A DNA stretch of 64,000 nucleotides, taken from the NCBI RefSeq assembly GCF_014695585.1, contig NZ_JACJON010000067.1, positions 339,792-403,791 of the forward strand, given 5' to 3'. The first letter of the stretch is position 1. Each line of letters opens with the position of its first letter. The notes beneath the pieces were generated by a model. That model saw only the letters and a program-made list of their open reading frames with translations, was not told the DNA's origin and made no database searches. Shown here one piece after another: positions 37,226 to 46,800 of the stretch. The translations under genes were made by a program, and so were the position numbers. The DNA is from Microcoleus sp. FACHB-831. GTDB lineage: Bacteria; Cyanobacteriota; Cyanobacteriia; Cyanobacteriales; FACHB-T130.

Positions 37226-37967
37226 GATTCAGCTTTAGCGATCGCCCTATCCCGCTCTTCCCTTGGCGTCCTAACGGCTATCGCCTTCGCTTCGCTGATG
37301 CGTCTTGGCGGTTCCACTCCCTCCAGACGCTAATTTATTAAAGGTTAGCGATCGCCCTCTCCCGATCTTCCCTTGGCGTCCTAACGGCTATCGCCTTCGC
37401 TTCGCTGATGCGTCTTGGCGGTTCCACTCCCTCCAAAGGCTAATTTATTAAATGTAATTATTTTTAATAACCTCAGAGTAAACGCTCTACATCCAGGCGA
37501 TCGCACCCTGTAGCGTACTGCAAAGCTTGCGGAATCTACCAGGATTTATCTTCCCAAGAGCCGCGCTAAGAGCTTATTACCTCCGTCTCCATGCTTCCGC
37601 GCTCGTCTATACGCCCGCGATCGCAGCTATTTCCAGCCTAATCGGATTTTCCAAGATAACGCTATCAGGAGGGGCGATCGCTCTTTCCCCAGCTTTTACC
37701 AAGAAATTTATTTTGTCTTTTGTACCAACTTTTATAATTTTAATTATAAAAAAGCTTTTCGCAAGATTTTATAGATATTAAGCAGCTTTTAAACGCAATA
37801 AACGGCTGAAATAGTTACATAGAGCAATAATAATCTTGTTTAAGACTCCATCCATTCCTGGAAACCCTTTATTTTCGCCCAGAGTTGGACAATAATGGCT
37901 TTCAAAGACAAGAACAAGAAAAATTCAATCGCTTAACTTTTAAAAGCAACCATAGGAGCAACTAGCA
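37226..37967. other. 740-bp spacer upstream of chlL
   Basis: The left part holds a 110-bp tandem duplication (separate entry). The rest is A/T-rich, with HIP1 sites and no convincing gene. An open stretch at 37527-37781 (84 codons) has no ribosome site or family resemblance. It presumably holds the chlL promoter and a long leader. Confidence 0.5.
37235..37454. repeat. Tandem 110-bp direct repeat
   Basis: Two adjacent copies (37235-37344 and 37345-37454) that differ at only about six positions, mostly near their ends. Each begins TTAGCGATCGCCCT and contains CTTCGCTTCGCTGATG flanked by GCGTC and CTTGGCGG-type arms. Confidence 0.9.
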
Positions 37968-38834
37968 GTGAAAATTTCTGTATACGGAAAAGGTGGCATC
38001 GGCAAATCCACAACAAGCTGTAATATCTCAGTGGCTCTAGCCAAGCGCGGCAAAAAAGTCCTGCAAATTGGCTGCGATCCCAAACACGACAGCACCTTTA
38101 CGCTCACAGGATTCCTCATCCCCACGATTATCGACACCCTCCAAGAAAAGGACTACCACTATGAGGATGTCTGGCCAGAAGACGTAATCTACAAAGGTTA
38201 TGGTGGTGTAGACTGCGTAGAAGCAGGTGGCCCCCCGGCTGGTGCAGGTTGCGGCGGTTACGTCGTCGGCGAGACAGTCAAGCTGCTAAAAGAACTCAAC
38301 GCCTTCGACGAATACGACATCATCTTGTTTGACGTGTTGGGTGACGTTGTGTGCGGTGGTTTTGCTGCTCCCCTCAACTATTCCGACTACTGCATGATTG
38401 TCACAGACAACGGTTTTGATGCATTGTTTGCCGCTAACCGCATTGCTGCATCGGTGCGCGAGAAAGCACGGACTCACCCACTACGCCTAGCTGGGTTGAT
38501 TGGCAATCGCACATCCAAGCGCGACTTGATTGACAAATACATTTCAGCCGTACCGATGCCAGTTTTGGAAGTATTGCCCCTAATTGAAGATATTCGCGTT
38601 TCTCGCGTTAAGGGCAAGACTTTGTTTGAAATGGCAGAAACCGATCCTTCCCTGGAATACGTTTGCGAATATTACCTCAACATTGCCGACCAAATTTTGG
38701 CGCGTCCAGAAGGCGTTGTTCCTAACGATGCTCAGGATCGCGAATTGTTCTCCCTTCTGTCTGACTTCTACCTCAACCCCACAAAACCACAAGTGAAGAG
38801 TGAGGAAGAACAGTTGGATCTGATGATGGTTTAA
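37968..38834 (+). CDS. chlL: Light-independent protochlorophyllide reductase, iron protein ChlL
   Basis: NifH-like [4Fe-4S] ATPase that donates electrons to the ChlN-ChlB catalytic complex in dark chlorophyll synthesis. P-loop [10 protein letters not shown] (about 8-17), Cys ligands in [10 protein letters not shown] and [13 protein letters not shown], and the switch regions are all intact. At 288 residues it has the usual size. The start is GTG at 37968, preceded by [15 protein letters not shown] agrees with the family start. It is first in a chlL-orf-chlN cluster on the same strand; chlB is not in this window. The complex is oxygen-sensitive, so regulation by light and oxygen is expected (established for the system, not shown here). 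Confidence 0.98.
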   Translation: MKISVYGKGGIGKSTTSCNISVALAKRGKKVLQIGCDPKHDSTFTLTGFLIPTIIDTLQEKDYHYEDVWPEDVIYKGYGGVDCVEAGGPPAGAGCGGYVVGETVKLLKELNAFDEYDIILFDVLGDVVCGGFAAPLNYSDYCMIVTDNGFDALFAANRIAASVREKARTHPLRLAGLIGNRTSKRDLIDKYISAVPMPVLEVLPLIEDIRVSRVKGKTLFEMAETDPSLEYVCEYYLNIADQILARPEGVVPNDAQDRELFSLLSDFYLNPTKPQVKSEEEQLDLMMV

Positions 38835-38859
38835 TCCTCTAAGGGTAGGAGAATGGCTA

Positions 38860-39372
38860 ATGCTGTTAGCATCACTATTGACTTGTATATTGCTATTCGC
38901 CATTTTCCGCTCTCGATTATTATCACCAGCCTCAAGTCGAAGTGTGAACACTGAAAAGCTGCGTCAATCGCTTAAAGCCAAATGGCTAGCCTACTACAGA
39001 GAAAATCGCCATTGGCTAAATCGCCTGCAAATATGGGTGACATGGAAAGGGCAAAGACGCCCTAATTCTAGCTTTATTCTGGCAACTTTATCGATGCTAG
39101 ATACGCAATTTAATCATCTGCTTCCGTTAATAGTGGATCTTAATAAAGATCCAGATGAAATTGTGGCTTCGTTAGGGTTAAACTTCGACCCAGATAAGGA
39201 ACTAAACGCACTTCCAGAGGCGATAAAAGATGCAGATAAAGTCAAAATGCTGCCTCCTGGGGTTGCCAAGATGATCGACTCACCGAGTCGCACCGCTGCT
39301 AAGGTTGATGAATCTTGCGAGGGAGTTTACAAAAAGCACGAAATTTGTTCGCATGATGGAAAGCTTGCCTAG
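38860..39372 (+). CDS. Small conserved protein between chlL and chlN (DUF5331-like)
   Basis: An open frame of 170 codons; the true start may be the GTG at 38944 (VNTEKLRQSLK), giving about 142 residues, because the first 28 codons read like a signal-like hydrophobic stretch and do not look conserved. The core KLRQSLKAKWLAYYRENRHWLNRL, followed by a helical segment with FILATLSMLD, resembles a protein of unknown function often found between chlL and chlN in cyanobacteria. Position in the cluster suggests a link to dark chlorophyll synthesis, but no role is known to me. The start and family name are moderately sure. Confidence 0.65.
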   Translation: MLLASLLTCILLFAIFRSRLLSPASSRSVNTEKLRQSLKAKWLAYYRENRHWLNRLQIWVTWKGQRRPNSSFILATLSMLDTQFNHLLPLIVDLNKDPDEIVASLGLNFDPDKELNALPEAIKDADKVKMLPPGVAKMIDSPSRTAAKVDESCEGVYKKHEICSHDGKLA

Positions 39373-39457
39373 CGTTGGCAGGATAAGGAAGCAGAAGTGG
39401 TTGTAATACTTCTAGATAAATGTTTCCTGCTATTAGATTCTTAATAACTTGATTTAG

Positions 39458-40882
<1,425 letters not shown>

Positions 40883-40936
40883 CCTCACCCCCTACCCCTC
40901 TTCTAATTAGGAGAGGGGGGTTAAGAGGAGATGAAT

Positions 40937-40970
40937 AAAAAAGGGCGATCGCGTGCGATCGCCCTTTTTT
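40937..40970 (+). terminator. Terminator made from two HIP1 palindromes, after chlN
   Basis: A perfect 10-bp stem of GGGCGATCGC (40943-40952) and GCGATCGCCC (40955-40964) is preceded by six A and followed by six T residues. Each arm contains a complete HIP1 site. Confidence 0.9.
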
Positions 40971-41009
40971 ATGAACGCTAAAACGCTGAGTATAATTTAA
41001 AGATAACGC

Positions 41010-41048
41010 TCTAATCGTAAGGTCGCGAAGCGAAGCTCTTAGATTAGA
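41010..41048. repeat. Imperfect hairpin before the retropepsin gene
   Basis: TCTAATC (41010-41016) plus TAAG (41018-41021) pair with CTTA (41038-41041) plus GATTAGA (41042-41048), with one bulged G and a 16-nt loop containing CGCGAAGCGAAG. The loop resembles the core of the 37235-37454 repeat, so it may be a dispersed palindromic element. Confidence 0.5.
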
Positions 41049-41078
41049 ATTTCTATTTTTTTAGAATAGGCAATATAT

Positions 41079-41720
41079 ATGAATAAAACACCTTCTCCAG
41101 AAGAAAGCCGCGAAATGCTAAAGTGGCTGAATCGCAACCGTAGGCTGTTGTTAGACTTATATCGGAATCAATATGTTGCTTACAATGCTAATGCATTAAT
41201 TGCTCATAGTGAAAATTTGCGTGAAGTTTTGGAATTAGCCGAAGCTTCAGGAGAACTTTATGCCCTTTACTTAGTTCCCCGTCGGATTGCTTCTATCCAG
41301 ATTTTACCAATTCGCTTTCGTGCAGTTACTCGCCATGATTGGTTGCCAAATCATCATGTGAAGCTCAAGCATAGAGATGTAGAGATTTCGACAACGATGC
41401 TAGTAGATTCTGGTGCTGAATTGAGTTTAATTTCCTTAAAAGTTGGTCAGGATTTAGGATTGGCTCTAGCTGATTCAGAATCAACTTTATTAGCAGAGAC
41501 TATAGGCGGAAGAGTTGAGTATGTTTCACGCAATATTGAAATGAATATTGATGGCCACAGTTTTATAGCTCCTGTAGCATGGTTACAAAGTAATACGGGC
41601 GGAGAGCAATTGCTTTTGGGACGGGAAGTTGTATTTGATAAATTTAATATCGAGTTTAGGCAAGCTGACGAGGAAATTATTTTTACGTGGCGTGAAGATT
41701 TAAATGTTGTTCCGGGATAA
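41079..41720 (+). CDS. DUF5678-like domain fused to a retropepsin-like aspartic protease
   Basis: A 213-residue protein. The N-terminal segment YRNQYVAYNANALIAHSENLREVLELA (about 28-55) matches the short DUF5678 type. The C-terminal half has the retroviral-type aspartyl protease motif LVDSGAELSLIS with catalytic Asp110, plus a LLLGREVVFDKFNI segment that is the usual second motif (I/L-L-G-R). One domain per chain implies that two chains dimerise to form an active site. No signal or membrane span is seen. Substrate unknown. It is a single gene convergent with the following minus-strand gene. Confidence 0.8.
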   Translation: MNKTPSPEESREMLKWLNRNRRLLLDLYRNQYVAYNANALIAHSENLREVLELAEASGELYALYLVPRRIASIQILPIRFRAVTRHDWLPNHHVKLKHRDVEISTTMLVDSGAELSLISLKVGQDLGLALADSESTLLAETIGGRVEYVSRNIEMNIDGHSFIAPVAWLQSNTGGEQLLLGREVVFDKFNIEFRQADEEIIFTWREDLNVVPG

Positions 41721-41785
41721 GAGCGATCGCTATTTTATTATCAACCACCAACAGGAAAGAGAGCGATCGCTTTAGTTGCACCAAA

Positions 41786-42649
41786 TTAACTTATTACTAC
41801 GCCAAACTTCAATAGCATTCTGGGCAAAAAATCATCCAAATTCTTAATGTGTTCATCCGATAACTCTATCAAGTTGAAATTATACTTTTGATATAATTCT
41901 TGCTTGACTTTCTTTCGCCTTGCATACTCCGGCTCGTTCTCATATCCCCAGTATTCGATATAAACTTTACCCGCAGGCACATAAAAGTCACAGTATAGTT
42001 CTTCTTCAATTGGTAGCCGACGTTCGTAGGCGTGAACTAGCCCCGCCATATACAGCCAATTGTCAATTAATACTTCAGCTTTCGAGCGCACCCAATGTCC
42101 ATCAGTTGTGCGATGCTGTGCGTTATCCCTAAACTTCTCCCGGAATTTTTGTTCGCTAGTAGCATCCTTAGCACTCGTTTCTGGTGTGTCACCCTTAATA
42201 CTTTCGATGGTCTTGATAAAGGCTTGATTTGTTAGGATAGACTCAGGCCACATGACATAGGAGAGATTCTTTTGCGAATCTTTCTTTTGCACTGCGCCGA
42301 AGCCAATTCCTAGCTTAGTAGCAATCCAGCCATTTTTCTCTTTGTTTACCAATCCTAACTCTGCAAAAATAGAGTTAACTTTGTTTTTGTGTATTGCTAG
42401 TTTTTCTCCTATTTTGGTAGCAGATAACAGCGGTGGAGAAGTTTGTGGTTGAGGTTTAGGGGGCTGTGGTGGCTGAGGCTTAGGCGCTTGGGGGACGTTA
42501 TTTTTTTTCCAGCAATCGTAGCATAATGTATGCCCTGGCTTTGAAACTTGTTTATTGCATCCCGGCTCTGTACAAGTTTCTATAATTGAGAGGTTAGTAA
42601 GCTTGGCTACTGCGGTGGCTAGCTTAATGAGCGAACTATCTAAGCTCAT
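41786..42649 (-). CDS. Zinc-ribbon protein with C-terminal PD-(D/E)XK nuclease-like domain
   Basis: About 287 residues from the ATG of MSLDSSLIK; another ATG at 42694 adds 15. The numbering below is for the longer form. A four-cysteine zinc finger (C41, C46, C58, C61; CTEPGCN and LCYDC) is followed by a Pro/Gln-rich linker and a helical DNA-binding-like region (about 95-125). The C-terminal domain (about 190-302) has the pattern RSKAEVLI (E207), CDFYVP (D236) and VYIEYWG (E247, W249 in place of the usual K), as in Vsr-like nuclease-fold proteins. A DNA-processing or restriction-like role is inferred; there is no methylase neighbour. Convergent with the retropepsin gene. Confidence 0.75.
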   Translation of the reverse strand: MSLDSSLIKLATAVAKLTNLSIIETCTEPGCNKQVSKPGHTLCYDCWKKNNVPQAPKPQPPQPPKPQPQTSPPLLSATKIGEKLAIHKNKVNSIFAELGLVNKEKNGWIATKLGIGFGAVQKKDSQKNLSYVMWPESILTNQAFIKTIESIKGDTPETSAKDATSEQKFREKFRDNAQHRTTDGHWVRSKAEVLIDNWLYMAGLVHAYERRLPIEEELYCDFYVPAGKVYIEYWGYENEPEYARRKKVKQELYQKYNFNLIELSDEHIKNLDDFLPRMLLKFGVVIS

Positions 42650-42694
42650 ATCAGAATACGCGGTTAAAGTTTTCGGTATTCTACCACTAGGCAA

Positions 42695-43097
42695 GGATAC
42701 TATTCTTCAGAAATTATACTTAATTTGCCCTTTGTCCAGGCCAGGTTTACAAATAGTGATTAAGACTATAAAAAAAGTAAAATTTATCGCAGAGCAAGCG
42801 ATCGCCTGCAATTTGCCATTCTGAATTTAAATTTTTATGAAAATGAGTTAAGCGGGGTAGCCCTCAAAATCCTTAAAAAGCACTGAAATATTGCAAAAGC
42901 AAGAAAGATGTATTAGGCACTTTGCTATTGTTAACGTGGTGAGGCAAGAGCGATCGCGCCCTCTGTGAGTTTTAACTTATCCCAGCCGAGGTGATTTTGC
43001 CACCCCAATTTAGTTATAGCTAGTTAGAATTGATGAAAATTCGGGCTGAAAACTTCAGTCATTGCCTCAAATAAAACAAGTAGGAGAAGAAAATTCT
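42695..43097. other. About 400-bp spacer
   Basis: It lies between divergent genes and should hold both promoters. It contains HIP1 sites and A/T-rich stretches; I see no gene or RNA. The plus-strand open stretch overlapping its left end is a shadow of the nuclease-like gene. Confidence 0.5.
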
Positions 43098-43328
43098 ATG
43101 AAACCAAAACTCTGTTTGGCAGCTATCCTATCTAGCACCGCGATCGCTGGGGGCGTTTTGTTAGGTTCAGCCAGTTCTGCTCAACCCTGTGGAATGAGAT
43201 CTGCTTATTACAAAGAACGACAAGAGCAAACCAATTGGTTACGCTCTCCTTTGGTAGCGGTTATTACCCTGCCTGGATTAGCTCTAGCAGCCGCTTTTTC
43301 ACTAGGCGGTCGCTACTACCAAGAATAA
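43098..43328 (+). CDS. Small membrane protein with signal peptide
   Basis: A 76-residue protein from the ATG preceded by AGGAGAAG; an in-frame upstream ATG at 43062 would add an unlikely extension. A signal-like hydrophobic stretch (about 5-25, ending SASSAQPCG) is followed by a polar basic segment with YYKERQEQ and a second hydrophobic span (about 47-66, TLPGLALAAAFSLGG) before GGRYYQE. The layout suggests a short single-pass or two-pass membrane protein. Family unknown. It is a single-gene unit with a very strong terminator. Confidence 0.7.
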   Translation: MKPKLCLAAILSSTAIAGGVLLGSASSAQPCGMRSAYYKERQEQTNWLRSPLVAVITLPGLALAAAFSLGGRYYQE

Positions 43329-43340
43329 GCGAGCTAGAAC

Positions 43341-43388
43341 GCAAACAAAGAGCGATGTGCTTGCGCCCATCGCTCTTTGTTTGCTTAA
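43341..43388 (+). terminator. Long-stem terminator
   Basis: A perfect 17-bp inverted repeat: GCAAACAAAGAGCGATG (43341-43357) with CATCGCTCTTTGTTTGC (43368-43384). It is 12 bp past the stop of the small membrane protein gene. Confidence 0.85.
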
Positions 43389-43563
43389 TATGTAAAAAGT
43401 CAGCGATCGCGCGATTTCCATCCCTATAATTTATATTCTGTCTAAAACCTCTGCAAATACAGTAAAACTGCTTAATTTTTAGTTATTTAAAATACGCTAA
43501 TTTACCCAATACTCATTATGGGTTATCCTGTCAACAATAGATTTTGTTGATAACGAGGCTTTG

Positions 43564-44121
43564 ATGGGCGCAACATTAAAACAGATTGCCACGTATCTCG
43601 ACAACCGAGGCTGGACATACACTATAGATGAAGAAGAATATCGAATTTTAACCGGAGTGCAAGCGGATAACTTGGAAAATTTTCTTATAGTTGTCCAGCT
43701 CGATGAGGAGGGCGAATTTTTCAAGCTATTTGCTCCCCAAGTTCTCACTGGAATCCAAGAGCATCCTCACAAGCCTGCAATTCTACAGACGATGCTTTGC
43801 ATTTCCTGGGAAACAAAAATGCTGCAATGGGAATATGACCCCACAGATGGCGAAATCCGTGCCATCATTGAGTTTCCCTTAGAAGATTCCATACTCACAG
43901 AAAACCAATTTAACCGCTGTTTGGCTGGTTTAGTTCAAATTGTCGATGATGTCGCCATGCCTAGACTAAAAGAGGTGATGGAGACAGGTCAAGATCCAGG
44001 CGATCAAGAAATGGGAGAGAGAATGTTGCTCACGCTGCAAGAAGAAGCTCCAGGACTGCTGCAAATGTTAGAGAAAGCGATGGAAGCTCGTAAAAAGCGG
44101 GGAACATTACCACCCCATTAA
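43564..44121 (+). CDS. YbjN-domain protein
   Basis: About 185 residues from the ATG at 43564. The domain begins LKQIATYLDNRGWTYTIDEEEYRIL and continues LIVVQLDEEGEFFKLFAP, the alternating helix-strand pattern of the YbjN/type III secretion chaperone-like fold. The strand WEYDPTDGEIRAIIEFPLED and the final helix with QFNRCLAGLVQIVDDV support the call. The C-terminal 40 residues are a charged helical tail. There is no signal or membrane span, so it should be cytoplasmic. Many cyanobacterial members are conserved, but their role is unknown. Monocistronic. Confidence 0.8.
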   Translation: MGATLKQIATYLDNRGWTYTIDEEEYRILTGVQADNLENFLIVVQLDEEGEFFKLFAPQVLTGIQEHPHKPAILQTMLCISWETKMLQWEYDPTDGEIRAIIEFPLEDSILTENQFNRCLAGLVQIVDDVAMPRLKEVMETGQDPGDQEMGERMLLTLQEEAPGLLQMLEKAMEARKKRGTLPPH

Positions 44122-44346
44122 CTTCAATTCTGTCGGGCGGAATTCGATACGATTATCCGGCCTGGGCTGTTTTCCACATCTAAATTAAAGTTATAGTGCC
44201 TCCTGCACCAGCTTGCGTTCAATAGTATTGGCAGCCAACAGCACCTTAACTGCTGGGTCAATATCAACGTCAGTTTGGAGCCTCAAATCGCTATACTCCA
44301 ATTGGATACCCTTATTTGTTGTTTTAATTTTTCTAAAGGCGCAACT

Positions 44347-44997
44347 ATGACATCCTATGCAACCACCTCTGCTAGAGCCGAAATGAGCGAACTGCGGCGA
44401 TTGAAAACCTTACTACCACCAGAATTGCAAAGCTGGGTAACGGTCGAGGGAACAACTGAGGTGAATCCAAGCCTGATCCGCTCTGAAGAGATTGGTAAAG
44501 ACCAGGTGGAAATACAAATTGACCTGGCGAAATGGGATCAACTAGCACTCGACCAGCGGAATTTGCTGTTTTGGCACGAAGTAGCCAGAATTCAAAACGA
44601 TACCATTGCCAGAGATGGCTGGGAAATGGCAGCGCTAGCTATTGGTTTGGGCGGTGCTGTGGGTGAACTCTGGGTGCAAGATGGCTTGCTGCTGTTGTTA
44701 GCGTTGGCGCTGTGTGGAGTTTCAGGCTGGAGGCTGTATCAAAAAAATAATGGCGAGCGGAACTTAAAAGAAGCGACCGAAGCCGACGAAAAAGCGATCG
44801 CACTCGCCACCCGCTTTGGTTATTCTCTCCCTAATGCCTACAAGAGCCTCGGCAGCGCCTTGAAAACTTTGGTTGAGCAAAGTCCTAAACGCGGTCAGCG
44901 GAACAAGTACGAAGCCCGACTGCAAGCACTCAGACGCAGTGCGGCCAAAGCCAAATCCAAAGTCCAAGGCGCAGGCGCACGCGAAACAGAGCGCTAA
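44347..44997 (+). CDS. DUF3318 membrane protein
   Basis: About 216 residues from the ATG preceded by AAAGGCG; another ATG at 44275 adds an unlikely N-terminus. An N-terminal helical part starts ARAEMSELRRLKTLLPPELQ and has WHEVARIQND, a metal-protease-like HE pair that lacks a further ligand. Two hydrophobic helices (about 110-150) are followed by a basic C-terminal region with ATRFGYSLPNAYKSLGSALKTLVEQSPKRGQR. This order matches the cyanobacterial DUF3318 family. Membrane location is expected; function unknown. Confidence 0.85.
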   Translation: MTSYATTSARAEMSELRRLKTLLPPELQSWVTVEGTTEVNPSLIRSEEIGKDQVEIQIDLAKWDQLALDQRNLLFWHEVARIQNDTIARDGWEMAALAIGLGGAVGELWVQDGLLLLLALALCGVSGWRLYQKNNGERNLKEATEADEKAIALATRFGYSLPNAYKSLGSALKTLVEQSPKRGQRNKYEARLQALRRSAAKAKSKVQGAGARETER

Positions 44998-45155
44998 TTT
45001 TTTATTGTTAGTTGTTCATGGCTCATTGGCGTTAGCAGTTCGGAGTCCGCAGTCCTTGTAGAGACCGCCGATTTATCGCGTCCCCCAGTCACGCTGCGAA
45101 CCATTAAGCATAAACCACGAACCATCGGCGGCTCAGTCGCAAAGGTACGAGCAAG

Positions 45156-46631
45156 CTACTTGCGCCTCTTGAGCCAGAAACCACCTAAGCCAAGTAGCGC
45201 TAGTCCAAATGTAGAAGTAGGTTCCCCTACCTTGCTGGGTGCGACGTATCCCTCTAACTCCGCACCAGTAGTTTTAAACGAGTAAAGATAGCTCGGAATC
45301 AGCTTACTTCCAGCAGGACAGCCGCTATCAATAATTACCTGAGTACCGTCGCTACAAACATCGAATTGCGTACCTGAACCAGTTTGAGTAACGCTAAAGT
45401 CATTATCAGTTCCCACTAGCAAGGCGTAGGAACCATCAGCAAGCTGAGGCCCGATTGCCAACCCTTCAAGCTTTTCTGGTATTATCTGCCCAGCCCCCCG
45501 CAGTGCGTCAGCAATATCCAAGAAAAGAGATTTACTAACAGCAGTTACGCCAGAAGGTAGGCTATTTGTTCCTACCAAACTTATGCCGCTAACATCGGTT
45601 GCATTTGTTAAACCTATTTTGTAGATTCGTTTGCTAGCAACGGGATTGCTACCTGTAGGATCTTCCCCTCCTACTCCTCGATTGTCTCTTTCTAGCACCA
45701 AGAATTCATTGTTATTTAAGGCTGTAATAGCGCTAATACCAATACTGCGACCTTGTTGCGTGTTAGTGAAGTCATCAGCAGTTCCTGGAATGCGGTTATT
45801 TATTTCTGCTAAACTTTCTAGCTGATAGATGTATTGAGCAACGCTTGTACCTGTTGCCGTGTCAAATTCCACGAGTCTCAAGTTGCGGCTGCGGCGTCCA
45901 TCATTGTTCGATCCTTCATTAACTAAGGGATCTTGCAGAAGTCCAAATAGTTTTTTGCCATCAGGACTGAGAGTTACTCCTTCAAATCCTCGGTTATCCT
46001 GGCGACCGCTGGTAATAGTCGGACGACCATCAACATAATTGGTATTGCCAGCGCTGTCTTGAGGAATTAAATTTTTAGGAATTGCAAGCGCCCGTAGGAA
46101 TGAACCATCTGCACGAAATTCATTAATAGATGGGCCATATTCATCTGAGATATAAAAGTTGCCGTTGGGAGCAACTGCAAATCCTTCTGGGTCGAAACTA
46201 AGTCCTAAATTGGCACTGTTTCCGTTTAGTAAAGTTGGGTTTAATCCGTTATAGCTGTCACCGTTGTTTTTGAGCAGAATAGTATCGAGCAGATTTAAGC
46301 CAGCGATCGCGCCAGTAGTTGAGTCAACATTTAGGGAAAACTTCTGTACCCGCGTTTCGTAAGATATGACGCCACCGCCAGGCCCGCGATCTGCCAAACC
46401 GTAGTACGCATTCTGATAGCGATCGTAGTAAAGATCCGAGAAAAAGCCTCCCAGGCGATTGACATTAGCACCGCCTTCACTGCCATTTGTAGGATATAAA
46501 TCCTTACTATCACCTGGAATGGTCAGAGTGTTGACCAGGGTGCTTGCGTAAGCAGAGTCTGTACTTAAGGTGATATTCAGTACGCATACCACCATGGAAC
46601 AACTCAACGCCCAATACCTTGCTTGAATCAT
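45156..46631 (-). CDS. Esterase-like phytase-family protein with PEP-CTERM signal
   Basis: A 491-residue exported protein. The signal peptide is about 1-29 (cleavage near AYAS). The middle is an extended beta-propeller-like domain of the esterase-like phytase family (PF13449 type), with DPEGFAVAPNGNFYISDEYGP (about 146-166), NRGFEGVTLSPDGKKLFGLLQDP and KLEGLAIGP as the repeated calcium/phosphate-site segments. The C-terminal VGEPTSTFGLALLGLGGFWLKRRK is a PEP-CTERM type sorting tail (motif variant GEPTS, one span and RRK), which needs an exosortase elsewhere. Phosphate release is possible but unproved. Single gene on the minus strand. Confidence 0.85.
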   Translation of the reverse strand: MIQARYWALSCSMVVCVLNITLSTDSAYASTLVNTLTIPGDSKDLYPTNGSEGGANVNRLGGFFSDLYYDRYQNAYYGLADRGPGGGVISYETRVQKFSLNVDSTTGAIAGLNLLDTILLKNNGDSYNGLNPTLLNGNSANLGLSFDPEGFAVAPNGNFYISDEYGPSINEFRADGSFLRALAIPKNLIPQDSAGNTNYVDGRPTITSGRQDNRGFEGVTLSPDGKKLFGLLQDPLVNEGSNNDGRRSRNLRLVEFDTATGTSVAQYIYQLESLAEINNRIPGTADDFTNTQQGRSIGISAITALNNNEFLVLERDNRGVGGEDPTGSNPVASKRIYKIGLTNATDVSGISLVGTNSLPSGVTAVSKSLFLDIADALRGAGQIIPEKLEGLAIGPQLADGSYALLVGTDNDFSVTQTGSGTQFDVCSDGTQVIIDSGCPAGSKLIPSYLYSFKTTGAELEGYVAPSKVGEPTSTFGLALLGLGGFWLKRRK

Positions 46632-46800
46632 GTCCGAGCCTCACGGATTTTACTATCTCAGCATCAGACTTGGGCGTTAAGAACAGATTTAGAAGAGTTT
46701 AAAGATTAACCCCAATACAATTTTTCCATAGTAAATTCACAAAGCTCTTGCTGTTGTCCATAAATTTTTCATAGAAATACAGACAGCTACATTCTGGATT

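Noticed and set aside
37527..37781. 84-codon plus-strand frame before chlL
   Set aside because: No Shine-Dalgarno, mixed composition and no recognised motif; probably random.
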